Shown in pieces: positions 25,183-33,154 of a DNA stretch of 64,000 nucleotides; position 1 is the first letter of the stretch; every line of letters begins with the position of its first letter. Made by a program: the position numbers and the translations under genes. This stretch comes from CAVXEH01 sp963805645. Lineage in GTDB: Bacteria > Chloroflexota > Limnocylindria > QHBO01. Location: positions 248,001-312,000 of the forward strand of contig CAWDVA010000007.1 of NCBI GenBank assembly GCA_963805645.1, in the 5' to 3' direction. The notes under the pieces were generated by a model, which saw only the letters and a list, made by a program, of their open reading frames with translations, did no database searches and was not told where the DNA came from.

Positions 25183-27852
25183 TCACCCGGTGAGCTGCCG
25201 CAGCTGCTCCTGCAGATCTGCGAGCCTGGCCCGTTCCTTCTCGACGACCGGCGGCGGCGCCTTGGCGACGAATCCGGGTGTCGCGAGCAGGGCCTCCAGC
25301 CGGGCGATCCCGTCACGGAGATGGGCCACCTGGGCCTGCCGCCGTTCCGCCGCCTCGGACCCTTCCTCACGCCCGCCGAGCCAGGTGGTCCCCGCGGCGA
25401 TGACCACCGCGGTCTGCGGCACGGACACCGCCGCGCCCGGCTGGTGGACGACGTACGGCGCCACGCGCGCCAACGACTCCACGTACGTTGCCGTGCCGGC
25501 CGCGACCGCTGCTGCCTCGGGCGTGGCTGCCGCCAGCTCCAACGGGATGCGGCGCCCGGCCGGGACGCCGGCGATGGTCCGCAGGTTGCGAGCCTCGCGA
25601 ATCTGCTGAGCCATGACGGCGAAGGTCTGCTCCGCGTCTTGGTCACGCGCGACCGGAGACGGCCACGCCGCCCGAACGAGCAGCGGCTCGGGCGCGAGGT
25701 CGGGCTGTATGTCATGCAGCGACGACCAGATCGACTCGGTGACGAAGGGCAGGATGGGGTGCAGCAACCGGAGCAACGTCGCCAGACCCTCGGCCACGGT
25801 CCGCCAGGTCCGTGCCCGCTCCGCGGGCGAGACATCCTCGCGCCGAAGCTCCACCTTGGCCGTTTCGAGGAACCAGTCGCAGTACTCGCTCCAGGCGACC
25901 TCGTGCACCGTGGCGGCATACCCGGCCAGGTCCAGCTCATCGAGCTGTCTCGTCGCTCGCGCGGTCGCGTCGGCCAGGCGAGAGCGGATCCAGCGCTCGG
26001 GCAGCGTCGGGTCGCCCTCGGGTTCCGCCATCGGCTCCGGCCGCGCGGTGAGGACGAACCGCGCCGCGTTCCACAGCTTGTTCGTGAAGTTTCGGCCGCC
26101 GGTGATCTTCGACTGCGTGAGGCGCTGATCCACGCCGGGCGCGTTTCCGGACACCAGCGCGAAGCGCAGCGCGTCGGCCCCGATCTCCTCGATCATTTCG
26201 AGGGGGTCCACCACGTTGCCCTTGGTCTTGCTCATCTTCTTCCCGTACGGATCACGCACGATGCCGTGGAGATAGACCGTGTGGAAGGGTTCCACGTCGG
26301 TGCAGAAGAGGCCCAGCATCATCATCCGCGCGACCCAGAAGAAGAGGATCTCGTAGGCGGTCTCCATGACCGATGTCGGGTAGAAGCGTGCGAGGTCCGG
26401 CGTGGAGTCCGGCCAGCCAAGGGTCGAGAAGGGCCACAGTCCGCTGCTGAACCAGGTGTCGAAGATGTCAGTCTCCTGGGTCAGCTCCGCGGCCGCCCGT
26501 CCGCAGGTGTCGCAGGCCGACGGACCGTCCGCGAGATCGGAGACCGTGGTGTGGCCGTCGGGGCAGTACCAGGCCGGGATCCGATGCCCCCACCACAGCT
26601 GGCGCCCCACCGCCCAGTCGTGGATGTTCTCCATCCAGTGGGTGTAGACCTTCTCGAAGTGTCCCGGCACGATCCGGGTCCGTCCCTCCCGCACGCTGGC
26701 CAGCGCCCGCTCGGCGAGCGGCTTGACGTGGATGAACCACTGGACGGAGAGGCGCGGCTCCACGACCGTGCCGCATCGGTCACAGCGACCGATCACCATC
26801 TCGTGCGGCTCCTCGCCCTCAAGGTCGCCCATCTCGGCGAGCCGGGCGAGGATCGCCTGGCGTGCCTCGCGAACGTCGAGCCCGGAAAACTCTCCCGCCT
26901 CCTCGTTGAGCCGGGCGTCCTCGTCAAGGACGGTGATCATTGGCAGGTCGTGCCGCCTGGCGACCTCGTAGTCGTCGAAGTCGTGCGCCGGCGTGATCTT
27001 CACGGCGCCGGTTCCGAAGGCCGGGTCCACGTGCTCGTCGGCGATGATCGGCAGGCGGCGACCGAGGAAGGGAAGCAGCGCCGTGCGTCCCACCAGGGAC
27101 CGATAGCGCTCGTCGTCGGGATGCACCGCGACCGCCGTGTCGCCGAAGATCGTCTCGGGGCGGGTGGTGGCAACGCTGATCCATGCGTCGGGGTCGGGGC
27201 CGCCGTCCTGCCGCGCGAGGTGATAGCGGAGCGTCCAGAGGGTGCCGTTCTCGTCGCGCTTGATGTTCTCGAGGTCGCTGATGGTGGTCCTGCAGCGCGG
27301 GCACCAGTTCACCAGGGCCTCACCGCGATAGGCCAGTCCGGCGTCCCACAGGCGCTTGAACGCGACGCGCACCGCGCGCGCGCTTCCCTCTTCCATCGTG
27401 AAACGCATCCGGGACCAGTCCAGGCTGGCGCCCAGCCGCCGATGCTGGCGACCCATGACGTCGCGCGTCTCGTCCATGAAACGCCACATGCGCTCCAGGT
27501 ACCGCTCGCGCCCGAGCGACTGTCGCGACTCCCCTTCCTCGGCGATGATCCGGTCCAGGACGAACTGCGCCGCGATGCTGGCATGGTCGACCCCCGGCAG
27601 CCACAGGGTGTCGTCGCCGCGCATGCGGTGGTAGCGGACGAAGATGTCCTCCACGAATGCCGTCAGGGCATGGCCGAGATGGAGCGCGCCCGTCACGTTC
27701 GGCGGCGGCTGGGTGATGACGAAGCGCTCGGCTCCGGCCGGTGGCTGGGCCGGCGGTGTGAAGGCGCCACTCTCGAGCCAGCGCTGGTAGATGCCCGGCT
27801 CGACGGCGGCGGCGTCGTAGCGCGGGGCCAGCTCGCGGTTCGTCGTCGTCAT
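25183..27852 (-). CDS. valS: Valyl-tRNA synthetase
   Basis: 889 residues from ATG at 27852, with GAGGAG upstream. Class I synthetase: the HIGH motif reads HLGHA at 58-62 after PPPNVTGAL, the editing domain follows, and KMSKS reads KKMSKTKGN near 537. The Val/Ile-type zinc site has CPRCR and CDRCG pairs. A C-terminal coiled-coil arm (about 850-889) is typical of ValRS. Charges tRNA-Val. Expression is controlled by the T-box leader directly upstream. Confidence 0.98.
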   Translation of the reverse strand: MTTTNRELAPRYDAAAVEPGIYQRWLESGAFTPPAQPPAGAERFVITQPPPNVTGALHLGHALTAFVEDIFVRYHRMRGDDTLWLPGVDHASIAAQFVLDRIIAEEGESRQSLGRERYLERMWRFMDETRDVMGRQHRRLGASLDWSRMRFTMEEGSARAVRVAFKRLWDAGLAYRGEALVNWCPRCRTTISDLENIKRDENGTLWTLRYHLARQDGGPDPDAWISVATTRPETIFGDTAVAVHPDDERYRSLVGRTALLPFLGRRLPIIADEHVDPAFGTGAVKITPAHDFDDYEVARRHDLPMITVLDEDARLNEEAGEFSGLDVREARQAILARLAEMGDLEGEEPHEMVIGRCDRCGTVVEPRLSVQWFIHVKPLAERALASVREGRTRIVPGHFEKVYTHWMENIHDWAVGRQLWWGHRIPAWYCPDGHTTVSDLADGPSACDTCGRAAAELTQETDIFDTWFSSGLWPFSTLGWPDSTPDLARFYPTSVMETAYEILFFWVARMMMLGLFCTDVEPFHTVYLHGIVRDPYGKKMSKTKGNVVDPLEMIEEIGADALRFALVSGNAPGVDQRLTQSKITGGRNFTNKLWNAARFVLTARPEPMAEPEGDPTLPERWIRSRLADATARATRQLDELDLAGYAATVHEVAWSEYCDWFLETAKVELRREDVSPAERARTWRTVAEGLATLLRLLHPILPFVTESIWSSLHDIQPDLAPEPLLVRAAWPSPVARDQDAEQTFAVMAQQIREARNLRTIAGVPAGRRIPLELAAATPEAAAVAAGTATYVESLARVAPYVVHQPGAAVSVPQTAVVIAAGTTWLGGREEGSEAAERRQAQVAHLRDGIARLEALLATPGFVAKAPPPVVEKERARLADLQEQLRQLTG

Positions 27853-27884
27853 CGGTCTGCTCCTCGGTTCGCCCTGTCGCCAAC

Positions 27885-27919
27885 CCAACAAGAAACCCGC
27901 TCGTCGAAGGACGAGCGGG
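27885..27919 (-). terminator. Conditional rho-independent terminator of the T-box
   Basis: 10-bp GC-rich stem with a four-base loop, followed on the minus strand by TTTCTTGTT. Confidence 0.9.
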
Positions 27920-28100
27920 TGCACGTGGTACCACCTTCGTTCGGCGCCGGCCGGCGCCCTCGATCCCGCGCTATCGGGCGGACCCGTCCGGCTCGCGTGC
28001 GACCTTCCCCCTCTCGTGTCCGGGTGGGCTCACAGCCCGTTCGACCCACCCTCTCTGGAGGCCGGTGGAGGGGTACTCCTCACGGTCAGCGCCGTCGGGC
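27885..28100 (-). ncRNA. T-box leader (tRNA-Val responsive) of valS
   Basis: Minus-strand order: a CCAGAGAGGG element and distal stem-loop of Stem I, candidate GUC specifier at 28003-28001, then the T-box AAGGTGGTACCACG at 27937-27924. A terminator with a perfect 10-bp stem (CCCGCTCGTC / GACGAGCGGG, 27896-27919) and a TTTCTTGTT tail comes next. The T-box overlaps no gene and sits 33 nt before the valS start. Uncharged tRNA-Val would favour the antiterminator. This leader occupies almost all of the 27853-28171 gap. Confidence 0.93.
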
Positions 28101-28101
28101 G

Positions 28102-28107
28102 AGTCTA
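28102..28107 (-). promoter_or_regulatory. -10 element of the valS leader
   Basis: TAGACT on the minus strand immediately upstream of Stem I of the T-box. No recognisable -35 box. Confidence 0.5.
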
Positions 28108-28171
28108 TCACAGCCGATCGTCGGCCCGGCGTGAACGGCACTCCCTCGCGGGGGTCGCCTGCGAGGGATTG

Positions 28172-29542
28172 TCAGCGCGTGCGCTGGACGGTCACCCGCA
28201 GCGAGCCATCGGCCTGGCGGTCGACCTTGGCCGTGCCGCGCTCGATCTGCTCGATGGCTGCCGCGAGGTCGAAGTCGGTCGCATGGGTGGCGCGGTACAC
28301 GAACTCTCCGGTCGGGCCCAGGCTCAGCGAGATGCCATGGATCCCGTCAGCGCGCTCGAGCGCCTGCTTGAAGGAGGTGATGGCACCAAAGCTCCCCAGC
28401 CCGGAGACCATGATCGCGGTTGCCGTCTCGCCCGTCGGACCCGGCGAGGGAACGGTCGTCACCTCGCTGCTGCTCTCGCCCGGGGCACCGAGGCGCGCAT
28501 CGAGCTGTGCCAGCCGTGCCGCCAGGCCGGTCGCGTCGGAGACACCGGACCCGGGCTCCCCGACCTCCGCCGGCTTGGTCGATGAGTCCGCCTCGGCCGT
28601 GACCGGAGCACCCTCACGGGAGATTCCCAGGGCGTCCATCCGGTCGCGCAGGGTCTCGGTGGTCGGGGTCGCCGGCGCTGCCTGCGGGGTCTCTACCGAA
28701 CCCTCGGCGGCTTCATCGGCGGGGTTCACCCCGGTGGCCGCTTCGACGGGAGCGGTGTCGGGCTCCGTCTCGGTGGCGGTCGCCTCGGCCGGCTCCTGGG
28801 CGGGTGTCTCGGCCTCCTCTGGCGCCGATGCGGTTGGCGGCACCACGGGGCTCGCCGCCTCCACGTCCGGGGCCGATCCCGCCGGGGCGGGCGCCTCAGC
28901 GGGCACATCGAGCTCCGGCGGGCGCGGCATACGCTTGGCAGCCGTGCCAAAGACGGCCGGGTCGCTGATCGCATCGAGCTCCGCGAAGAAGGTCGAGAGC
29001 TGGGTTTCGTAATCCTCGAAGCGGCTGCGCACGACGCTGACCGCACGCTCGGCGCGCTGATCGTGATCGGCAAGCTGCTCGCTCAGTTGTGATCGCCGCG
29101 CCTCTGTCTTGCTCCGGCCCTCCGCCTCGATGCGCTCCGTCTCGCTCTTCACCCAATCCGCGATGCCGGCGATGTCCAGGTCGGCGCGCTCGCGCAGCTG
29201 GTTGGCTTCCTCGGCCGCGCGGGCCTTCATCCGATCGATCGCCTCATCGACGGCGGTCCTCAGCGTCGCGACCTTGGAAGAACGCTCGCGATCGGCGACG
29301 TCGCGCATGGCGCTGATCAGGGAGGACAGGAGTGCAGTGTCTTCGCTGGACCTCGGCGGCTCGCCTGCGGCAGCCGGGTCGTTGGCCGGCGGCGCGGTCT
29401 CCGCGGGCGGCGACGCCGGCTGGTCACCGGCAGACTCCTCGGCACGCGACGGCTCGGGCCCCTCGTCCGTCATCGGGAAATCCTCATCCTCGTCCTCGTG
29501 CGACCAGGGAAGGCGGATCCCTGACCTTCGCGTCTGCGTCAT
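28172..29542 (-). CDS. Unknown coiled-coil protein with a C-terminal ferredoxin-like domain
   Basis: 456 residues. Acidic disordered N-terminus (about 1-70), then a charged coiled coil over about 75-200 (for example ERIEAEGRSKTEARRSQL). A long Ala/Pro/Glu linker (215-380) is followed by an 80-residue C-terminal domain from about 375. Its alternating strands and helices (IMVSGLGSFGAITSFKQALE, then FDLAAAIEQIERG) resemble an HMA/ACT-type ferredoxin fold. No catalytic motif. Divergent from mscS. Family not recognised; a scaffolding role is a guess. Confidence 0.7.
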   Translation of the reverse strand: MTQTRRSGIRLPWSHEDEDEDFPMTDEGPEPSRAEESAGDQPASPPAETAPPANDPAAAGEPPRSSEDTALLSSLISAMRDVADRERSSKVATLRTAVDEAIDRMKARAAEEANQLRERADLDIAGIADWVKSETERIEAEGRSKTEARRSQLSEQLADHDQRAERAVSVVRSRFEDYETQLSTFFAELDAISDPAVFGTAAKRMPRPPELDVPAEAPAPAGSAPDVEAASPVVPPTASAPEEAETPAQEPAEATATETEPDTAPVEAATGVNPADEAAEGSVETPQAAPATPTTETLRDRMDALGISREGAPVTAEADSSTKPAEVGEPGSGVSDATGLAARLAQLDARLGAPGESSSEVTTVPSPGPTGETATAIMVSGLGSFGAITSFKQALERADGIHGISLSLGPTGEFVYRATHATDFDLAAAIEQIERGTAKVDRQADGSLRVTVQRTR

Positions 29543-29675
29543 GGGGTGAACTGGCTCCTCGCTGCTGCGTCGGGGTGCACCGCGTCGGCCACCATCCTAC
29601 CGCCCGCCGGGACGGGCTCCCGAGGCGACGGAAGTACCGTGCACGATACCCGGACGTACTCCCGCGGCCGTTGGC

Positions 29676-29681
29676 TACCCT
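29676..29681 (+). promoter_or_regulatory. -10 element for leaderless mscS
   Basis: TACCCT, 7 nt before the ATG at 29689; the overlapping TATGCT at 29681 is an alternative. Confidence 0.4.
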
Positions 29682-29688
29682 ATGCTCG

Positions 29689-30570
29689 ATGAGTAGCTTC
29701 CTGAGCGATCTGGGCGTTCCGGCGGGGTGGGCCGGCGCGCTGAGCGTGACCACGGACATCGCTCTGATCGTCATCTTCGCGCTGGTCGCGATCTTCTTCG
29801 TCCGGCTGGGCGCTGCACAGGTCACGGCTCACCTCCTGGAGCGCGAGGCCGAGCACGCGGAGACCGGACTTGCCCAGGTCGAGATGGAACGACGCATCCG
29901 CACCCTGCAGCGCATCGTGGTCCGGGTGATAGGCGCGGCCATCGTGCTCATTGCCGCGCTCATGGCGCTCGACAACTTCGGGGTGAACATCGGTCCGGCC
30001 ATCGCCGGCCTGGGTGTTGCCGGCATCGCTGTCGGCCTGGGCGCCCAGACGCTGGTCCACGACTGGCTGGCCGGCGTCTTCATCATCCTGGAGAACCAGT
30101 ACAACGTCGGTGACGTGGTCGAGGTGGCCGGGGTCGCCGGTGTGGTGGAGGAGTTCGGCCTGCGGCGAACGACGCTCCGGGACCTCGACGGCGTGGTGCA
30201 TTCCGTGCCGAATGGCCAGATCACGGTCGCCAGCAACCTGACCCGACACTGGGCACGGGTGAACCTCAACGTGGAGGTCGCCTACGACACGGACATCGAT
30301 CACGCGACGCAGGTCGTCAACGCCATCGGGCAGGAGCTCCGCGATGATGAAGCGTGGGGCTCCAAGCTCCTCGAGACGCCCAGCGTGGCACGCGTCGACA
30401 GCCTGGGCGCATCGGGTGTCGAGCTGAAGATCCTCGCCCAGGTGCTGCCCGCGCAGCAGTGGGCCGTGACCGGGGAGCTCCGAAAGCGGATCCTGGCGCG
30501 CTTCGCCCGCGAGGGGATCGAGATTCCGTTCCCCCATCGCGTGGTGATCCAGCGCGCGGAGAAGTCCTAG
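29689..30570 (+). CDS. mscS: Small-conductance mechanosensitive channel (MscS family)
   Basis: 293 residues from ATG at 29689. Three membrane helices, the last being the pore-lining Gly/Ala-rich TM3 region (AIAGLGVAGIAVGLGAQTLV). The MscS beta domain follows with FIILENQYNVGDVVEV and the VHSVPNGQI motif, then a mixed alpha/beta C-terminal domain. Releases osmolytes on hypo-osmotic shock. No Shine-Dalgarno sequence. Its TAG shares CTAG with the convergent clpX. A frame extending upstream to 29332 is antisense to the coiled-coil gene. Confidence 0.95.
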   Translation: MSSFLSDLGVPAGWAGALSVTTDIALIVIFALVAIFFVRLGAAQVTAHLLEREAEHAETGLAQVEMERRIRTLQRIVVRVIGAAIVLIAALMALDNFGVNIGPAIAGLGVAGIAVGLGAQTLVHDWLAGVFIILENQYNVGDVVEVAGVAGVVEEFGLRRTTLRDLDGVVHSVPNGQITVASNLTRHWARVNLNVEVAYDTDIDHATQVVNAIGQELRDDEAWGSKLLETPSVARVDSLGASGVELKILAQVLPAQQWAVTGELRKRILARFAREGIEIPFPHRVVIQRAEKS

Positions 30571-31865
30571 GCGGATTCTTCGCGACGGTCTGACCGCCGC
30601 TCCTTGCTTCCGCGCCGGCGCGGCACCGACTCGTCCGTTTCGGTGAGGAGCATGGGGGGCTGGCCGTGCTCGATCGTCTCTCCGGTGATGACAACCTTGC
30701 GCACGTCCGTCCGCTCGGGGATGTCGTACATCACCTCGAGCAGGGCCTCCTCCACGATGGTGCGGAGGGCGCGGGCGCCCGTCTTGCGTTCCAGGGCCAG
30801 CCCTGCGGTGGCTTCCAGCGCTTCCGGCGTGAAGACCAGCTCCACCTTGTCGAGCGAGAGGAAACGCCCGAACTGGCGAGTGACCGCGTTCTTTGGCTCG
30901 GTGAGCACCTTCACGAGGTCGTCCTTGGCCAGCGCGGCGAGACTCACCACGACGGGCAGCCGGCCGACGAACTCGGGGATGAGCCCGTAGTGGAGCAGGT
31001 CCTCGGGCATCAGCCGCTCCATGAGCCTGCGCCGCTCGTCATGGGACTCCTGGGCCTGCGAGCCAAAGCCGATGCCGCGCTTGCCCACGCGCTCCTCGAC
31101 GATCTTCTCGAGACCTTCGAACGCGCCACCGCAGATGAACAGGATGTTCGTGGTGTCGATCTGGATGAAGTCCTGGTGGGGGTGCTTGCGCCCGCCCTGG
31201 GGCGGCACGTTGGCGACGGTGCCCTCCAGGATCTTGAGGAGCGCCTGCTGCACGCCCTCGCCGGAGACGTCCCGCGTGATGGATGGGTTGTCCGTCTTCC
31301 GCGCGATCTTGTCGATCTCGTCGATGTAGATGATCCCGCGCTGCGCCCGCTGCACATCGAAGTCCGCGGCCTGGATCAGGCGCAGGAGGATGTTCTCCAC
31401 GTCCTCGCCCACGTACCCCGCCTCCGTCAGGCTGGTGGCATCGGCGATGCAGAACGGCACGTCCAGGATCTTCGCGAGGGTCTGCGCCAGCAGGGTCTTG
31501 CCGGAGCCCGTGGGACCCACCAGCAGCACGTTCGACTTGCCCAGCTCGACATCGTCGACGGCCTGCCCGGCGTTCACCCGCTTGTAGTGGTTGTAGACGG
31601 CAACCGAGAGGACCTTCTTGGCCCGGTCCTGGCTGATGACGTACTGGTCCAGCGCCTCCTTGATCTTCCGCGGGCTGGGCAGCGGCGCCGGTGCGCTCGA
31701 GGCGCGGGGTGCCTCGAGCATCTCCTCCTCGATGATCTCCTGGCAGAGGTTGATGCACTCGTCGCAGATATAGACGCCCTGGCCCGCGATGAGCTTGCGG
31801 ACCTGCTCCTGGCTCTTGCCGCAGAAGGAGCAGCGGTACGGGACCTTGGTCTTTCCGGTGGTCAT
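30567..31865 (-). CDS. clpX: ATP-dependent Clp protease ATP-binding subunit ClpX
   Basis: 432 residues from ATG at 31865. An N-terminal C4 zinc finger (CSFCGKSQ and CDECINLC) spans residues 12-41. The AAA+ module has Walker A GPTGSGKT at 117-124 and Walker B IIYIDEIDKIA near 185. IGF-loop and pore-loop regions are present in RGIGFGSQAQ and ATSLTEAGYVGEDVEN. Unfolds substrates for ClpP, whose gene is about 600 nt upstream beyond an inserted ogt gene on the other strand. The long frame to 32351 is spurious. Confidence 0.98.
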   Translation of the reverse strand: MTTGKTKVPYRCSFCGKSQEQVRKLIAGQGVYICDECINLCQEIIEEEMLEAPRASSAPAPLPSPRKIKEALDQYVISQDRAKKVLSVAVYNHYKRVNAGQAVDDVELGKSNVLLVGPTGSGKTLLAQTLAKILDVPFCIADATSLTEAGYVGEDVENILLRLIQAADFDVQRAQRGIIYIDEIDKIARKTDNPSITRDVSGEGVQQALLKILEGTVANVPPQGGRKHPHQDFIQIDTTNILFICGGAFEGLEKIVEERVGKRGIGFGSQAQESHDERRRLMERLMPEDLLHYGLIPEFVGRLPVVVSLAALAKDDLVKVLTEPKNAVTRQFGRFLSLDKVELVFTPEALEATAGLALERKTGARALRTIVEEALLEVMYDIPERTDVRKVVITGETIEHGQPPMLLTETDESVPRRRGSKERRSDRREESA

Positions 31866-31987
31866 GAGATCGTCTGGAGGCACCTCAGCCGTTTGGGGGA
31901 TCGGCCACGGCAGGATAGCACGGGCCCTGGCGCGAACCACCCTGCCGATTGAAGGCCGTCGCGCGCTGGCACCACATCCCCCACCGG

Positions 31988-31993
31988 TACCAT
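31988..31993 (+). promoter_or_regulatory. -10 element for leaderless ogt
   Basis: TACCAT, 6 nt before the ATG at 32000. Confidence 0.4.
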
Positions 31994-31999
31994 GGCCGC

Positions 32000-32563
32000 A
32001 TGACCCCCAGGCTGGCGATGGGCGCGGTGGAGACCGCCTTGGGACGCCACTGGATCGCTGTCTCCGGCGAGGGCGTACTGGCCATCGATCGATCCGACAG
32101 CCCCGTCGCGCTCCTCCGCTGGCTCGGTGACCGATGGCCGGGCGAGGAGCCGGTGGCCGACACGCCGCTGCTGCGTCGGGCCGGCGCCGCCCTGGTCGCC
32201 TATCTCGAGGGGTCGGCGTCGGGCGTGCCGGTGCCGGTCGATGCGCGGTGGGCGTCGGCGTTCGACCGCGAGGTCTGGGCGGCGGTCCGGGACATTCCTC
32301 ACGGTACGACCACCTCGTACGGCGAGATTGCCGCGCGGATCGGGCGACCACGGGCAGCGCGCTCGGTCGGCTCCGCGCTTGCGCGCTGCCCCCTGTCGCC
32401 CCAGGTCCCCTGCCACCGGGTGATCCACGCCGACGGCGGGATCGGCGGGTGGGGCGCCGACGTGTCGACGAAGCGCTGGCTGCTCCGGCTGGAGGCTACT
32501 TCTTCGTTTTCTCCTCGTCGGCCGAGGGCACCGACCCGCCGGCCTGCTGCGCCAGCGAGATGA
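32000..32563 (+). CDS. ogt: Methylated-DNA--protein-cysteine methyltransferase
   Basis: 187 residues. The active-site motif PCHRVI has its acceptor Cys at residue 138, preceded by TTTSYGEIAARIGRPRAARSVG (the DNA-binding helix-turn-helix with the arginine finger). Removes O6-alkyl groups from guanine by self-alkylation. The last 22 residues are a basic Pro/Arg-rich tail that is unusual for the family and lies antisense to the clpP 3' end, overlapping it by 68 nt. Lies on the opposite strand between clpX and clpP, interrupting that common cluster. Confidence 0.93.
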   Translation: MTPRLAMGAVETALGRHWIAVSGEGVLAIDRSDSPVALLRWLGDRWPGEEPVADTPLLRRAGAALVAYLEGSASGVPVPVDARWASAFDREVWAAVRDIPHGTTTSYGEIAARIGRPRAARSVGSALARCPLSPQVPCHRVIHADGGIGGWGADVSTKRWLLRLEATSSFSPRRPRAPTRRPAAPAR

Positions 32564-33149
32564 GCGAGCCGGGACGTCCTACGAAGACCTCGTCGATGAG
32601 GCCGTAGGCCACGGCCTCATCCGCGCTCATGAAGTAGTCGCGCTCCGAATCGGTCTTGACCTTCTCGTACGTCTGTCCGGTGTGCGACGCCAGGATGTGG
32701 ATGAGCCGATCGGTCAGGTGCAGCATCTCCTTGACCTGGATCTCGACATCGGGCGTGTTGCCCCGATACCCGCCCGAGCCCTGGTGGATCATGATCCGGC
32801 TGTTCGGCAGGGCGTAGCGCTTGCCCTTCGCCCCGGCGGCGAGGAGCACGGCACCCATGCTGGCCGCCTGGCCCAGGCAGATGGTGCTCACCGGTGCCTT
32901 CAGATACTGCATGGTGTCGTAGATGGCGAGACCGCTGGTCACCACGCCCCCGGGCGAGTTGACGTACAGGCTGATGTCCTTGTCCGGATCCTCGCTCTCG
33001 AGGAAGAGCAGCTGGGCGATCACCAGGTTCGCAACGTGATCCTCGATCGGCTCGCCCAGGAAGATGATCCGTTCCTTGAGGAGCCGCGAGTAGATGTCGA
33101 AGGCACGCTCGCCGCGAGCGCTGCTTTCGATGACCATCGGGACGAGCAT
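32496..33149 (-). CDS. clpP: ATP-dependent Clp protease proteolytic subunit
   Basis: 217 residues from ATG at 33149, chosen because GGAG lies 8 nt upstream; a GTG at 33158 overlapping the tig stop is an alternative. Catalytic triad: Ser97 in GQAASMG, His122 in MIHQGSGG, Asp171 in SERDYFMSADEA. Forms the tetradecameric protease with ClpX. Immediately downstream of tig, as in many bacteria. Confidence 0.97.
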   Translation of the reverse strand: MLVPMVIESSARGERAFDIYSRLLKERIIFLGEPIEDHVANLVIAQLLFLESEDPDKDISLYVNSPGGVVTSGLAIYDTMQYLKAPVSTICLGQAASMGAVLLAAGAKGKRYALPNSRIMIHQGSGGYRGNTPDVEIQVKEMLHLTDRLIHILASHTGQTYEKVKTDSERDYFMSADEAVAYGLIDEVFVGRPGSLISLAQQAGGSVPSADEEKTKK

Positions 33150-33154
33150 GTCGG

